Under the pieces are notes generated by a model. It saw nothing but the letters and a program-made list of their open reading frames with translations, had not been told where the DNA came from and made no database searches. 64,000 nucleotides of DNA from Mesodorylaimus sp. YZB2_4 (Eukaryota; Nematoda; Enoplea; Dorylaimida; Dorylaimidae). The DNA is taken from contig JASANH010001213.1 in the NCBI GenBank assembly GCA_030248295.1, forward strand, positions 558,001 to 622,000. The letters are read 5' to 3'. This document shows, one piece after another, positions 11,701 through 23,618 of the stretch. Numbering within the stretch: position 1 is the first letter of the stretch; the number at the start of each line of letters is the position of its first letter. A program made the position numbers and the translations under genes.

Positions 11701-13439
11701 ATATTGGTGATTTATGGACCGTCTGTAGAAAAAAGCGCACTGCAGCCCTTGCCTAGAGCCTGAGTTAAGATAACAGATTGAGGATACTCACATCCTCAAT
11801 ATGTAGTACAGTACAGTATAATGGATAGCTAGCCTGATGGTTCCAGCAAAAGCCATTCCCATGGTTTTCCCGTCCATTTCTTCTCTTGAAAACTCAGCAA
11901 TAGTTTGATGTGTTCCAACTTTAAAAGGGACATAGCAAGACCAGTTGACCTTTTGAATGATCCGGCAAAGTGGGATACTGAAGCAGGGTCCTTCACACTG
12001 TACGTAATCGCTGAATAAAGTTTTGTGTTCGCCCCGAATGTTCTGTCAAAATCAGACATCTGCAGGCGTCCCCAGGTAAAAAGAGATAGCTCCTGAGTAT
12101 TCCACTCGTTTCATTCCTGATCAATCAGCAGGGTCAGATACTACTGATTCTAATCCCTCAGACAGCGACTCGCCAGTCTGATTATTCCGATATTGATTAT
12201 GACTACCTGCCTTCAGAAGCGTCCAGCTCGTCTTCATCATCCTATTCAGACAATAGGCAAGAAAGCATCAGCAGGCAAGGTAGTGCCTGCTTAGACCAGC
12301 CGACTGGACGCCTGATGTTAACGGACGATTTTCGCCGGCTAATAACCCGAGAACTGGTGAACAAAAAATTTTCAATTTCCGCACTTTTTTCAGAATCGGC
12401 CGAATCTATAATCGTGCCAATTTTTATCAGAATCCGTTTAGCCGTCGTTGAGTTCCAGAATACGCGATTTCTTTTCCATGGGGAGATGACGAGGAGGAGG
12501 AGGAGGGGGAGACAACATTTGCCTAGATCAACAACCAGAGGTCGTGCAGCTGTGCCCGAGTAGACCAGCCATCCTAAGCCCTGGTTTTAGACCAGGCTCT
12601 GTGTGAATTGCCTGGTCTAAAAGTTTTGAGTCTGTCATAACAGACCTTTTTTGGAAATAATGTTATGCCTGGGTGTGAATGTAACTATGAGCGAGTTCGA
12701 TGAATAGCAGCCAGAACTATATACTATTGCGCAAAACTCAGACAGAATGCGTGTGATGTAAACGCATTGGTAGTTTGCATACTTGCCAGGTCATGATCTC
12801 ACGCCATTTTGCTTACGCATCGCTTATGATTAGGCTACCGCAAAGGGTACTTCTACGAGAATGTTACCAGCTTCTAGCACTAGCGCAGCGCAGCTACTGC
12901 TCACTGGCTCTGCTTGTTATCGACTAGTAAAGGGTAGTTTTCACTCCTGGGGTCTTTAACATAACAATGCGTTCAAAAGTAATACACACAAGTGTAGGGG
13001 AATTGTAAGGCGCTGGCCAGTCGGTAAGCACAGCGCTAAATAATTGAAAAAACATGACAAGAAATCTAAGTGTAAGCTTGAAAGCAGCAACCCAACTCAT
13101 CTTTTATCAGTTAAGTATGGTTATGCCACTTTATGCAGAAATGCGTACAGCACGGTAGCTTTTTGACACTCAGGGTCAGCTTTATGGGAGCACTTTTGTG
13201 AATTCAGGAAGGCTAGAACGTGATTTGAGGTCTTTGACTTCCACAAAACTAAAGCGCAATCTTACGACGAAACGCGACGAAACTTTCGCGAGACGAAAAG
13301 TGAACAAATGGAAGAAAGCGCGTGCGAACGGTCAAGAGTTGTTTTCAAGCAGAATCATCTTCAAGTTCACAAACACCTTTTATAAAACGTATTTCACTAC
13401 TTTTTGTGCTTTTCAATTTTTATTTTGTGGCGCAACTGC

Positions 13440-13607
13440 ATGGCGACTGCAGAAACTAACGCCAAGAAACGGCTGCCTTCGGGTAGGCCTAATCGTGTCT
13501 TTCTGCTCGCTGTGGATCAGATTAGATCGGGGCAAGTGAGCTGCGAAAGCGCACTGGTGGAGCAGAGGGAGGGAACTGGCAACCAGGGGACGGTTTCTAT
13601 GTTTTAA
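13440..13607 (+). CDS. Small conserved ORF in the outer inverted repeat (left copy)
   Basis: A 55-codon frame beginning MATAETNAKKRLPSG and ending QGTVSMF. Its inverted counterpart (62178-62011, -) keeps the frame with only a couple of amino-acid changes. No known domain, signal or membrane segment. Since the surrounding DNA is equally conserved, frame conservation is weak evidence; it may be a first exon or nothing. Confidence 0.25.
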   Translation: MATAETNAKKRLPSGRPNRVFLLAVDQIRSGQVSCESALVEQREGTGNQGTVSMF

Positions 13608-13735
13608 TGCCCGCTAAGAATCAGCCATTCACCCATTTAAGACACCCAGCATTGCAATCACACATTGACTTCGAAAAACGAGATCATCGCAAACCGCGCA
13701 CAGATCACACGGGGCCATCATCAAAGATCACACGA

Positions 13736-14431
13736 TCAAGGAGATTCCATCTCTACATCGTCATCGAACTGCACATACTCGGGCTTCAAGCGGCACGTGG
13801 TCGGCTGGACGCTGACAATTTCGATTTTCGTCTCTTCCACTTGACCTTTCGTGTTGCACTCGATCACTTCGACCGTGTGGCTCTCGATCGGCGTCACAGG
13901 GGCCCCTTCCAACGGGCTTGGGCCAGGGCTGGAGCTGATCACCCGCGGCCGTATGACGGGCGGCGCCACGACGACTTTTGCCGACTTGGTCGCGTTGAAC
14001 ATCGGCGCGGACACCTTGTGCGCTTGGACCTGATGGACCCGATGCAGTACGATCGGCTTGTGGACCATGTGGCGAACCAAATGCACACGATGCGTAGTGT
14101 CCTCGCGAGCGACGTTCCCATCGAATCCTCGATGTTCCGGCGGGACGTACGGCGGTTTGTCGAGCTCCGGATCGAGCCAAGGCACTGAAAAGGAGGCACC
14201 AGCTGTCAGAAAGACCGCTAACAAACCGTACACAGTGCACTTACGCTTGCCCTTTTCCACTGACGGTCCCACCGAGCTTGTATTCGCACTTTGACTGGGA
14301 CTCGAACCCGTGATCGTACTCGTGGTCGTTGACGTGGGCGAACCCGTAGCCGTCGTCGTAGTTGTACTTGTAGTCGTCGCAGTTGAACTCGTGCTCGTCG
14401 CTGTGGCTGGTCCGCCGCTCGAATCCATCCG
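13736..14431 (-). CDS. Ser/Thr-rich protein of unknown function (intact left copy)
   Basis: The likely start is the Met at 14431 (MDSSGGPATATSTSS). The first 60 residues are a Thr/Ser/Ala tract of mucin-like composition. Next come a basic stretch (EKGKRK), a hydrophobic segment and a C-terminal half with His/Val-rich and Pro-rich parts, ending with an acidic tail (FDDDVEMESP). The hydrophobic segment is encoded by a 60-nt interval (14244-14185) with perfect GTAAGT and CCTTTTCAG ends, so it may be an intron of 3n length. Retained, the product has one membrane span; spliced, it is soluble. No domain recognised. The inverted right copy (61191-61637) carries a stop codon, so this is the better candidate for a working gene. 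Confidence 0.5.
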   Translation of the reverse strand, partial: RMDSSGGPATATSTSSTATTTSTTTTTATGSPTSTTTSTITGSSPSQSANTSSVGPSVEKGKRKCTVYGLLAVFLTAGASFSVPWLDPELDKPPYVPPEHRGFDGNVAREDTTHRVHLVRHMVHKPIVLHRVHQVQAHKVSAPMFNATKSAKVVVAPPVIRPRVISSSPGPSPLEGAPVTPIESHTVEVIECNTKGQVEETKIEIVSVQPTTCRLKPEYVQFDDDVEMESP

Positions 14432-14907
14432 ACAGGAAGTTTCTTCTGGTCGACGACCGCACTCTGACACTGACATGACCCCGAATGAGAAGGTGCCTGG
14501 CTGCCGTGCCAAATCACTTACTTTACAGTGCCTTTATTTGCTTTGCTTTACTTTGCACCAGCGCATTTTGGATAGCTTTCCAGGCATTCTCCATTGCATT
14601 TTCGATAAAATACAATATGGTGCCCGTAAAGTCGCGGTGTAAGTTGCTGCAATAAAATATTTCATAAAAATTACACATAGGCCGTTGATGTGGAATGCGT
14701 ATAGCAGCTCAAGTAAGTTTTGCAACGGGCTGGCTTGTTTGATGACTCTGACGAACCGCTCGTCCTAACTACTGGGCAATCTATGCGCGGGATTCCGGCG
14801 GTTCGCAAAAATGCGTCGGGCACAGAGAGTAGGTAGGTACGTATTGTGTGTGCGCGGGTACGTATTGGTAGTAGATATGGTCAAGGATCGATGTCACAGT
14901 GCGGTAC

Positions 14908-15050
14908 ATGCGGGCAGTACACAACTTTGTCTTTCCACTATGTACCCTGCAAGCAGACTTATTTGGTCGATCGTACATATTCTATCAGTTTCAGAATCCA
15001 GCCGCCTATTTCTGCCATAATAATTGAACCTCAGACCCTCGCGATGAGGA
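14908..15050. repeat. Dispersed repeat (also at 4588-4745)
   Basis: Same orientation as the 4588-4745 copy; shared blocks include 'gggcagtacacaactttgtc' and 'cagtttcagaatcc'. Class unknown. Confidence 0.7.
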
Positions 15051-15139
15051 CCAAAAAATCCAATAAACAAATCTATCGTTGACAAAGTGGAGCCAGCTTA
15101 CTGTAGATATGACTTTGAAAAAAGATATACTGTCGATAT

Positions 15140-15640
15140 GAATACAATTTCAATACTGTTTCGCGGCAACCAATTTTCGCGGTTCTTGACTGGTTCTGGA
15201 CGCGGCCCATACCAGCTTCAGACTGGAATGTGTTGGACTAAACCAGTTTGTACGTACCGCTCCAGACGAGGTATGTGCCGAGTAGGAGATCCCCAGCGGC
15301 GATGCCCGCCAAAACAACCGATCGACGAAGCAGTCCCTTGCCCTCCAACGCAAAAAGTTCGCAAGTTAAGCGAAACTGCCGCTGATCCCATTGCAATGCA
15401 AACATGATTGGTGTAACCGCTTTTGTCTTAACTGGTTGAACTGTTGGCTGTTGATTGATCAGTACATCGGTTGCGATCGGAGTCACGAGGGAACTGTTTT
15501 CCATGACGATTTACTGCGGGCCTGCAGAGAAGAGTAACAGGCGGAATAGACTTATCTAGAAGAAGATACCGCGGGGAGCGGAAGGACTCAAACGGCAGGT
15601 CACCTAGTGGTAGGTGCCTGAGACATCAACCCGACGGGTT
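15140..15640 (-). repeat. Inverted repeat block A, left copy
   Basis: Reverse complement of 56290-56700. The right copy lacks about 80 bp just after the small membrane-protein frame. Block A sits beside block B (15545-16080), but in the right arm their order is rearranged, so the outer duplication has been shuffled since it formed. Confidence 0.8.
15238..15504 (-). CDS. Small membrane protein or first exon (left copy)
   Basis: A frame starting MENSSLVTPIATDV with a single strongly hydrophobic segment near residues 62-82 (VVLAGIAAGDLLLGTYLVW). The paralogue at 56412-56666 differs at only a few residues. Directly after the membrane segment is GTACGT, a possible splice donor, so this may be exon 1 of a longer gene; the right copy has lost that donor through a deletion. 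No family recognised. Confidence 0.4.
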   Translation of the reverse strand: MENSSLVTPIATDVLINQQPTVQPVKTKAVTPIMFALQWDQRQFRLTCELFALEGKGLLRRSVVLAGIAAGDLLLGTYLVWSGTYKLV

Positions 15641-16080
15641 TCAGCCTCGCCTAGAGGAGCGTATCGAGCGGCCAACGAAGGCAACTGATACGCTGTATGC
15701 GGCGGCCAGTCAAGGCAACCACATACTGCTCCGTGCATAAGGCGGCTAGTAAAGGCAACCAGATGCACTACCTTCTCCACAGGCCAAACACACCTACTAC
15801 AGAAGGCGCAACAGCTAACAGGTGCGTGATTTCATGCTCTATCTGGATCGTAAGTGCTATGTCCTGGCAATGTGATATGTTGCACCTTAAGCCAGTATAC
15901 ATATGTTTTTATAAGCTACTCTCACACTTTTTGGCTGCCCTCTGACTCGTGAAGAATAATGGACAGGAAGAGATGCATTTGAGGCAAAATGGCCTCCTGA
16001 GCATTCTTTTTTATAGTACGACTATGCAAGTGGACAGGAGTCTAGAAAGATGCTGGTCTTTTGTGTGATCCTAAAAAGCC
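15545..16080 (+). repeat. Inverted repeat block B, left copy
   Basis: Includes the SINE above and its distal sequence ('ctctcacactttttggctgccc'), the reverse complement of 57240-56700. Partly explained by SINE copies, but the matching length of about 540 bp suggests the block was duplicated as a unit. Confidence 0.75.
15585..15830 (+). mobile_element. tRNA-derived SINE, family 1
   Basis: The head has pol III promoter-like boxes: A box CACCTAGTGGTAGGTGCC (15601-15618) and B box GGGTTTCAGCCTC (15636-15648) at normal spacing. Related copies: minus strand about 57180-56930, a diverged one at about 27000-27205 and a partial one near 38440-38570. The non-tRNA body is shared with 57060-56930. Confidence 0.6.
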
Positions 16081-16890
16081 TTTTCTGTGCAAAAAACAAG
16101 ATGTTTATAGCCCCCTCCCGTTACTTGATCATTTGCCAAACGTCTTTGTTGGACTTTTAAAGGGAAACGGAAAAGGGATGCTTCAGCATGCCTGTCCGAT
16201 CTTCTCCCTATGGCTCCATTGATACTTAGTCAGCTAAGGATCTTCATGAAGTTTGGACTGTAAGACCCGTACCACATGTAGCGGGTAAAACTAGGGCACT
16301 ACTGAAGTAGAGCTAGGATTCACCAGCAGATGGATTTCCAATTGGCAACGAGTAGAGGTAGTGACAGACCTACCGCTACCACTCAAATCGCGGGTAGAGC
16401 AAAGGTTTAGTTACCTGATCTGTCTTCTGCAATCCATTAAATTTTTCTGTGAAGGTCTGATACGGTAAGTCTGCACTGGAAGCACATTTTCGCTGCCCAT
16501 CACCGTAGGCTGAGGCAACACAGAAGACTTTCAAACAACAGGTTTTCCTCTAAAATCCACGTTTTGAGTAAAACGTCTAGTTCAAGTGATGAAAAGGCCT
16601 CAAGTTTATGCTCATTTTCAGATGATCTTTAGCTGGGCTATCTGTACCAAAAGACCTACCCACTTTCTATGGAGCGGCCTACATAACCAAAGAGGCAGGG
16701 GATAGGTGTCATCACACACGGGTGCATAGAATTCACTCATAAGAGTCAAGGGTTTTATGCTTATGCCCCCCTTAGGTCGAGCCCTATCTCACTCGAATCT
16801 TTACTGTGTAGCTTAAATTTTACTGTTGATGGAATCGTGGAGCATTAATCAAAAAATCTTAGTTTCTTATTTATCTGATAATTAATTGAT
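16081..16890. other. No supported gene
   Basis: Intergenic sequence 3' of the minus-strand Ub-L40-like gene. Nothing recognisable on either strand. Confidence 0.35.
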
Positions 16891-17338
16891 TTAATTTTTC
16901 TTTCTATCATGTTGTTCTGGTTTGGTTTTTGGTCTCAGATCGGAGGAGTGACCGCATTTCCTTTTGCGGCAATTGGTGGCGCCAATGGGCAATCGAGCGT
17001 AACATCTGAAAAACCAAAGGCTCATCTTACGATCTAATCTACATGACCCATGCAAATTGCACTCACTTCCGACAAACCGTCTTGTCAATGCGATATTTTG
17101 AGGCCAATTTCACCAAGTTCAAATCCTTGTGGTTGAAACTGAATTTGAATCCAAAATTGCCTCCTTTCATTGCCACTGAGAGTTCCAATGTTGAACCTAC
17201 AGGAGTGCAAGAAGTGATTTTTTAAAAAAGCTGTATTCATGCCAGACTCGCCTTGAGTGACATCATACTCGAAAAGACACCACCAGTCCTCCATTGGTTT
17301 CCCATTAAACGTCAACATCTGTTCGCTTGGATCGATCC
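16891..17338 (-). CDS. Divergent ubiquitin-L40 ribosomal fusion (partial model)
   Basis: The last exon (17005-16891) joined to 17196-17067 across a GTGAGT...TTTTTCAG intron encodes [19 protein letters not shown] followed by NCRKRKCGH and LRPK. That is ribosomal protein eL40 with all four zinc-binding cysteines. Upstream in the same frame the exon reads [12 protein letters not shown], matching ubiquitin STLHLVLRLRGG, and the exon at about 17338-17243 reads [18 protein letters not shown], matching ubiquitin residues 35-52. This is the gene order of the Ub-L40 fusion (UBA52/RPL40), whose ubiquitin is cleaved after GG. The Ub half is far more diverged than any normal ubiquitin, the intron between 17243 and 17196 would need a GC donor, and I cannot place the ubiquitin N-terminus. 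A neofunctionalised paralogue or a decaying copy are both possible. Confidence 0.6.
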
Positions 17339-20300
17339 CTGAAAAGGCGCTGTATCTTCTCAAAAAAGACCCCGAACGACTTTCCTCAAGCCAGTCTAAT
17401 CGTAAGAGGGGGCGCATAATATGCTCTAATTGTCAAGAAACCCATCAAATAGAAGGCCACGAATTCTCTCTCCATCAGTCAAAAAGCCCTGACACCGTAC
17501 AGCATAATGCATCCTTGAACAGTCTCATTTTAAAAGCTCTTTATCAACTACTGGCATTGGCAGCGGCAAATTAGATTCAAAACGTGACAGCTTTCCTTCA
17601 CGCACGCTTGTAAGGGCCTGGGGACCGCACAAGTCATGTTTCAGTACCTCGGAGCTACAGGATTTCAAAGGGCTTCACTCCTGAATACAAAGACGGTCCA
17701 GCAGAGGCACCGTTTTTTTCAATTTAAGACACAGGAGGGGCTTATATTCGAGAGAAACTTAATCGAGCATCGAACTTTGGAAGTTTCAACTTGTTGGGAC
17801 TTGGGTGATGATCAGTAAGCGCAAATGGCAGGGTCTTGTCTATTTGTCTCTGGCCTTTATACTGTAAAAGAGACATGCTTCCTTGCATCCCCTGGGTTGG
17901 AGACCTTTAATCCTATATCCCTCACTTATGTCCTTCAGGGTTGAATCAAACCTCTCAGCACAGTCGCGATTGTACTGTGCAGTAATGCACACCCAAAACA
18001 ACAAAGCAATTAACTCTTACCTTGTTCGAGGAAAATTTTTTCCTTCAGACCCAGAATTGTTTCGAATGGGTCAATATTGTAAACGACGGATTTGCCGTCA
18101 AGATTCCTAATGAACACGTCCATAATTTTAGTCCCATACGGTTAAATCAGATAAAAGCAGTCAGTGGTTAAAGTAATGCGATGCAGCAGCAGTGCTGACT
18201 GACTCGAACCTCTTTCAGGCACACTTGTCAAAGCTGGCTTTGGATAGTAAACGCAGTGCGCTGCTTATATTCAGCGAATGAATTCAAGTATGACATAGGA
18301 CATGAGGCTGGTTGTGCAATCGCCTGAAGTGCGTGATTTCAATTTTCCAGCACGTGTTATGCAATATTTCCTCTACCTAAAGCGTGGGCGTCGCAGCTGT
18401 TCGAGTCTTCTTCCCATAAGGTCAGCTGATGAGTCACTGCGGACCTGCGAGTCGCCGTCCAACTGAAAACAATTATTGGAGATTTTTCCTGAGGTATCTA
18501 AATAGAATATGCTCTCACTGGGATTACTTAGTCGATTTCGATGCGAGAGCGGCTTCTTATGCAAATTCAGAATTACGATTGGGGAAAAGGAATTTACTGT
18601 ACAGTGCAGTAGTTTCCCAAATAAGACAGGGGGTGAGGGCTGGTTTTTATAGTGAGGTTCGTTTGAGTGGGACGAATTCTTCGTGTTCAATGGTTCATCT
18701 GATGAAAACCCTCGCGAAATGGCTCTCCACATCAGTTTTCCGACACCACATAATACTCTATATCCTTCAATTGTCTCTCCGAAATCCCACCTTCTGCCAC
18801 TGAGATTGCCCAAGAGCAAATCAATTTCAAAAAATCAAAACATTCTTCGGTGCCACGTTCAATTCTCACAGCTTTTTTAAAGACAAGGGCGCAGGGAATC
18901 GAGGGCTGCCTTTCCGAGGGGATTGGATCCAATGAAGCATTTACGTTGGGAGCTCTTTTATCTTCCATTGCGAAATGACATTTTCTTATTAGCGTTCGAC
19001 CATAGTACCTGCAAAGACACAGGCAGGGCAGGACTATTAGCATGGGGTGATATCCAGATAACCTGCTTCGCACGTAACCTGTGTTTTGGCTGCTGTATAG
19101 GTTCATAATCAGTCCGTGATCGTGGCGCTGGATAGATTGGTGGTCGCCGCGTCTTACTCGTCAGAAACACAGCAAGGGAACCCGCTCTGCTCACGTGGCA
19201 TGTGCCTTTACCTTTTACAGCCGAACTCACTCTGAGCCTCATCTGCTGTGTCTGTATAATCTATTACCACATTGCTGTCAAGCGCTATTTCAAGTTTAAT
19301 AAAAAACAATACGCCAAGTCCGCCAACTCGTTGACTCTGATCGTGAGCCTTGCTTTAGTCTAAAAAGTATGATTCTCTAGCTAGCAATTTTGAAATTCAA
19401 GATGTAGCGGTTCTTCCATCTTCTCGTAAGTGGGTTTGCCAAGTTGTGGAACTGTGCCACTCGTCTTTTTGAACAATTCTGCCAATCTTTGAAGCCATGT
19501 ATCAATTCTTAGTACCTGCCTGTGCTAGCGTGAGGTAAAACCACCTCGCGGGACATCGCATGACGTCAAACATGTTTCCTTGCGGAAACTGCTTTCGTCT
19601 TTTAAACTTCCTCCGCGATGTTGGAACTTTGAAGCAACGACTAATCTTAGAAGAAGGCATCCAACGAGCATTAGCTCTGAGACTGCACTTCCAAGTGACA
19701 GCTACACTTCACCTCGACAGCTGATCTTTAGAAGCCATGAGTTTTTGTGCACTCTTCTGAAGCTCCTTTTAAAATAACCCATCCTCCTCAGTACATCGTC
19801 TCACATTGCTGTGCATACTAGGGCCACTAGAGTCGGACAGGAACTGAAAATTTTCAGTGAATCTTGATAGCTCCTGAGTCAATAATGAGCCCATTCGCAC
19901 TTCCCCTAAGAATTCGTTGGAGTGCCTGCCCGTCCCTCCTATTCGTATATCGTGCAGCCTTTTTCTAAAAGATCAATAGTATATTTTAGCTTTTATAAAA
20001 CAGAGAGCCAGTTGCTAATAGGCGCATGAATTTTACACTATACTGCGCGAACCATCGTGCCCATTCGTAACCAAGCAACAAACGACTATTCAGCTGCTTC
20101 ATTGCCAACACTCTCCATTTCGACCCCCCCCATGTCTGCCCGAGACCAGCTAGTGCCAAGTTTGTGAATTTTCTCCCATAAGACTGCTCGCCATATCCTT
20201 CTCATCGTCGGTTCGTGCAAGTTTTCCCTAACAAGGCTCGTGCCCTATATTGCGCCCACGAAAAAAGGCAGAAAAACTTGGATCAATATCTTCAGTTCCC

Positions 20301-22096
20301 AAGCTCATCTCGTCTGATGAAGGCTGCGCGACGTACACCAGACACCAAAAAAACCAATTTTCCACCCACTTATACGTGAGAACACGCAAGTTCGGACCCG
20401 TGCTGTGCCTACTAATGGGAATGTGAACTACGACGAAAATATCCAATCAATATTGCTCGGGTCCGAATGCGCGCATGATTGGAATTTGGGCATGATTCGC
20501 TTGTTTCCAACACCAAACTCCCGGAAAGCATATATTCAACATTAGTGCCAATGGGTGCGGACAAAATATAATCATCATTCCACGTACTAGTCTGCCAAAA
20601 CCTTCAATTATCTACCCTCGCAATCAACCCAGCCTAAACTTATCCTTGCATGCCATCACGATCGCGGATGACCCTAACAAGCAAATCATATCATCGCCAG
20701 ACAAACGCAGCACGTGGGAAAAAAGAATAGCAAATTCGGAAAACTACTTCCTAGGACGGCATACAGTAACCTAGAGCACTTACTATTCAACATGGCCAAA
20801 AACTTCACCAAAATCCAAAAATGGCTCGCCAAACAAAAGGCTGTCTCGAAAATTAATCAAAAAAGCTTCCAAAGAACTGAATGAGCAATCCGGAACTGGA
20901 ACAAAGGATTTTGGAGAGTAAGAAGATGAAACAACAAAATGGAACAAACAGATTCAGGTTATACCAAGAAATAAATGCCTAAATATTATTTTCAAATACC
21001 GTCATTTCCAAAACCAAGTCCCTCGCACAAAATACCAATTTCAATATTACAAATAATGGCAAACGAAAACGTGCTCTCTAAAAGGAAAGTTCCACCACCG
21101 TGTTAGTGCTACACGCCAAACCAATCGGTCTGAACAAATAACCGCCGATGCGGACAATAAATCGTGACACCACCAGCATTTTTACGCAGATTCATTTTTA
21201 CCTCATCTCTATTGCAGACTGCGGCGTCATCTTTTTCTGATCTTAAATTTTCTTTTTACCATACTGGCCGTACAGAACGCAGAATCCATCAGGCAATGCC
21301 AAAAATTGTAAATCGCGTCTGTTGTAGCCCGCTATCTCGCGATCCCAAACTTCCTTTTGTCCTTGACGACCATCCACCGAGGCCTAAAATAAATGACCCA
21401 TTCATACAATAAACTAGTCTTTTGCTGAAACGATAACCCGTTAATCAAACTCTCATTCGAAGAGCTCGAAAACGCCCAGCTTTGATATTCATTACACACA
21501 TTTGACTCCCGTTTCTGTTACTACCCCTACGATCTTGCGTTTCTCCCCTTCGACTTATGCCTTTCGTCAATTATTCGTAAGGCTGGAGCACTCCTAACCA
21601 GTAAACATCGCCCGGAGCTCTTAAAAATTTATCATTTATCTAATGCATGCGACTGAAGCTGACGATGAGTGCCGCAGTACAGAGATGGTACGTAAAAGAA
21701 AGATATAAGGCTGCTCAGAGCATTAGGTTTAATATTTACGATACTGACTCAAGTACGCATTAAATAACCCAAACACAAAGTTTTGCTTGCCAAATATTTG
21801 AGAAACATTCAAGTGAAGACACTAGACGAGTTGGTGTCCCTTCTGCATCAACATAGCTTATCAATCTGCAGCTGCTTACGCACAACCGCGGCCAAAAATT
21901 CATGACCGCACCTCATAAATTGCCTGTTTTCATCAGCGACTTAGGTGCTACATCATTATCGAAATATGTTGACTTCGAGGCAGTTGAAAGCAAGATAAGA
22001 AGTTCAACACGGGTGCCGCCACCGCCAGGACAAACTACAAATGCAGCCCCCGGGTGCGCGTGCATTCCTTTATAACTTGAACCAGATTTGTCTGGT
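17339..22096. other. Gene-poor stretch, no complete gene model
   Basis: Minus-strand frames at 18373-18819 and 18732-19106 and plus-strand frames elsewhere lack recognisable domains; some may be remote 5' exons of the Ub-L40-like gene. From about 20600 to 21150 the plus strand is unusually rich in A and C (many CAAA/CCAA runs), unlike its neighbours, and reads as a degenerate coding or retroelement relic that I cannot identify. No RNA gene was seen. Confidence 0.35.
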
Positions 22097-23618
22097 TCAA
22101 ACGAGTTTAGCATTGTACTTTAGGGCGCTCATAGTAGAGTCATGATTAGCAGTTAGGCCTACCTAGCAATTTATAGTTCCTAGTTAGATAAAAAAATTTT
22201 ATGCATACTTGGTTGGCGAACATGGTGATAAGAAATCGTCCAGGTTTGAAGCAGTGGATGATGCGCGTGATCAGATCCATGTAGCTGTTGAAACCGATCT
22301 TATTGGCGTTGTCGGGCCCGATGGTCATGTTGGTCTCGTAACTGACATACGAGAACTCGGCCTCTGGCGTTATGTGGATGGTGATGTAGCGATCAGTGGC
22401 TCCGATCACGCCATTCATGCTGTATCCGCAGGGCTCAAACAACTTGTCGTCGATGATGGTATCAGGCGGAAACAACTTGCCCATTTCAGCCAGCTATAAA
22501 TGAGAAATTCGACCATGTCTGCTTTCTCAACCATAAAACGAAAAAACCCGTACCTTGCGCGCTTGCTTTGCGTCACACGAAACCGCCTGCGTAAAAATGC
22601 TCATGACGTCCGGATCCAAGTCCGACATCAAAACCTAAAAGGGTTCACTAAGTGAAGAAGCGGGATCGAGGGAGCGACGAGACGGACTCACTTCCAATGT
22701 TTGATCAGGGAACGCGAAGCCGCCTGGCATCATATCGTCGGGGTTCTTATTCAACGTATACAAGTACCAGCGATCCTGGTTCAGTCTGCCCAAGCAATAT
22801 CCCGCTCCATCTGAAATAAAATGATTGCACAGGGGAGACACATTGCCCATTGAGGACTTACCTTCTTCGAAATTGTTCTCCAATGTGGCCACTTCATCTT
22901 CGAACGTCTTATGTTGATCTGGTTGTAATTCTGGACGCACGAAATTCTTGCGGGAAAAGTAGACGTTCGCCACCGTCTCGAGGCCGCAATAACGTTTGGC
23001 CAACTCCATTAGCGGTTCTATGGCGGCCAACAAACTAGTCGAACCGCAAGTTTTCATAACGAAACGATGATCGGCGATGAAAAGTGAACTTTCGCTCAAA
23101 ACGTAGGCGTCCATGGAATGACCGTGAATGGCGCTTACAATTTGACATTGCGCCACTTCGACCAAACGTTCCAACTCCGAACGCGGAATATTGCGCAACG
23201 TCAACGACTTGCTCTCTTCGCCATTTTCGCTGCAGGAGCTAGGGCGCATAAACCAAATCTGGAAAGCAAAACGTCTGGCATCGTAGATTTAGCATGTGCA
23301 CACAACCAGAGCGATACTGATAAGCACTGCGCACGCCGACACAGACAAGAATGTCTAGCGAGGCCCCGGGCCTAGTATAGCACCTGTCACACACTGGCAC
23401 GAAACGCGCCCAAACCAGGCCTACAGTAGACTGCCAACAAAGCAGGGGAGTGCCAGGAAGTCAACCGTCACGCGTCCAAACAGCTACTTCCTGGAACCGG
23501 CGGAGCCCTGGATGTTTTACGTAGAACAGGCTCCAGCGCCCTGATTCAGTCGCAGTCGGCTTACCTCCAACAGCTTCTCGGCCCCTTCAAAGAAGTGTTG
23601 ATCGGCGCACGTTCCCAT
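22097..23618 (-). CDS. AMD1: S-adenosylmethionine decarboxylase proenzyme
   Basis: Cytosolic enzyme that decarboxylates S-adenosylmethionine, supplying the aminopropyl donor for spermidine and spermine. Exons (minus): 23618-23565, 23258-22862, 22810-22692, 22634-22554, 22493-22209; all junctions are GT-AG and in phase. Exon 1 encodes HFFEGAEKLLE with the conserved FE and E active-site residues. Exon 2 has YVLSESSLF: the self-cleavage site lies between the E and S of SES|S, the serine (about residue 75) becoming the pyruvoyl group. KTCG carries the catalytic Cys. Exon 5 has PCGYSMNG and HITPEAEFSYVSYETN with the processing Ser/His and substrate Glu. These exons give 312 residues, near the family's 330-360. 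The last short exon is unresolved; several acceptors between 22190 and 22100 give tails of 2-25 residues. Appears functional. Confidence 0.93.

Larger units (their letters stand above)
11626..14662 (+). repeat. Outer inverted duplication, left arm
   Basis: The sequence is the reverse complement of 60329-64000 with scattered substitutions and few indels. Subtracting the 627-bp hAT-like insertion plus its 8-bp target duplication from the right arm gives 3037 bp, equal to this arm. It contains the 3' UTR/poly(A) signal of GPCR 1, non-coding sequence and the Ser/Thr-rich gene. The right arm reaches the window edge still matching, so the duplication extends beyond it. Confidence 0.93.

Noticed and set aside
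12315..12563. Possible transposase exon (82 codons, conserved in right arm)
   Set aside because: I considered a piggyBac-like origin for 11.8-12.6 kb, but no catalytic or family motif is visible.
13198..13539. 113-codon basic ORF in both outer arms
   Set aside because: Frame is kept in both arms, but all the surrounding DNA is equally conserved, there is no domain, and it overlaps the 13440-13607 frame.
13607..14188. 193-codon plus-strand ORF opposite the Ser/Thr-rich gene
   Set aside because: Shadow of the minus-strand gene; Arg/His/Asp-rich composition typical of an antisense frame.
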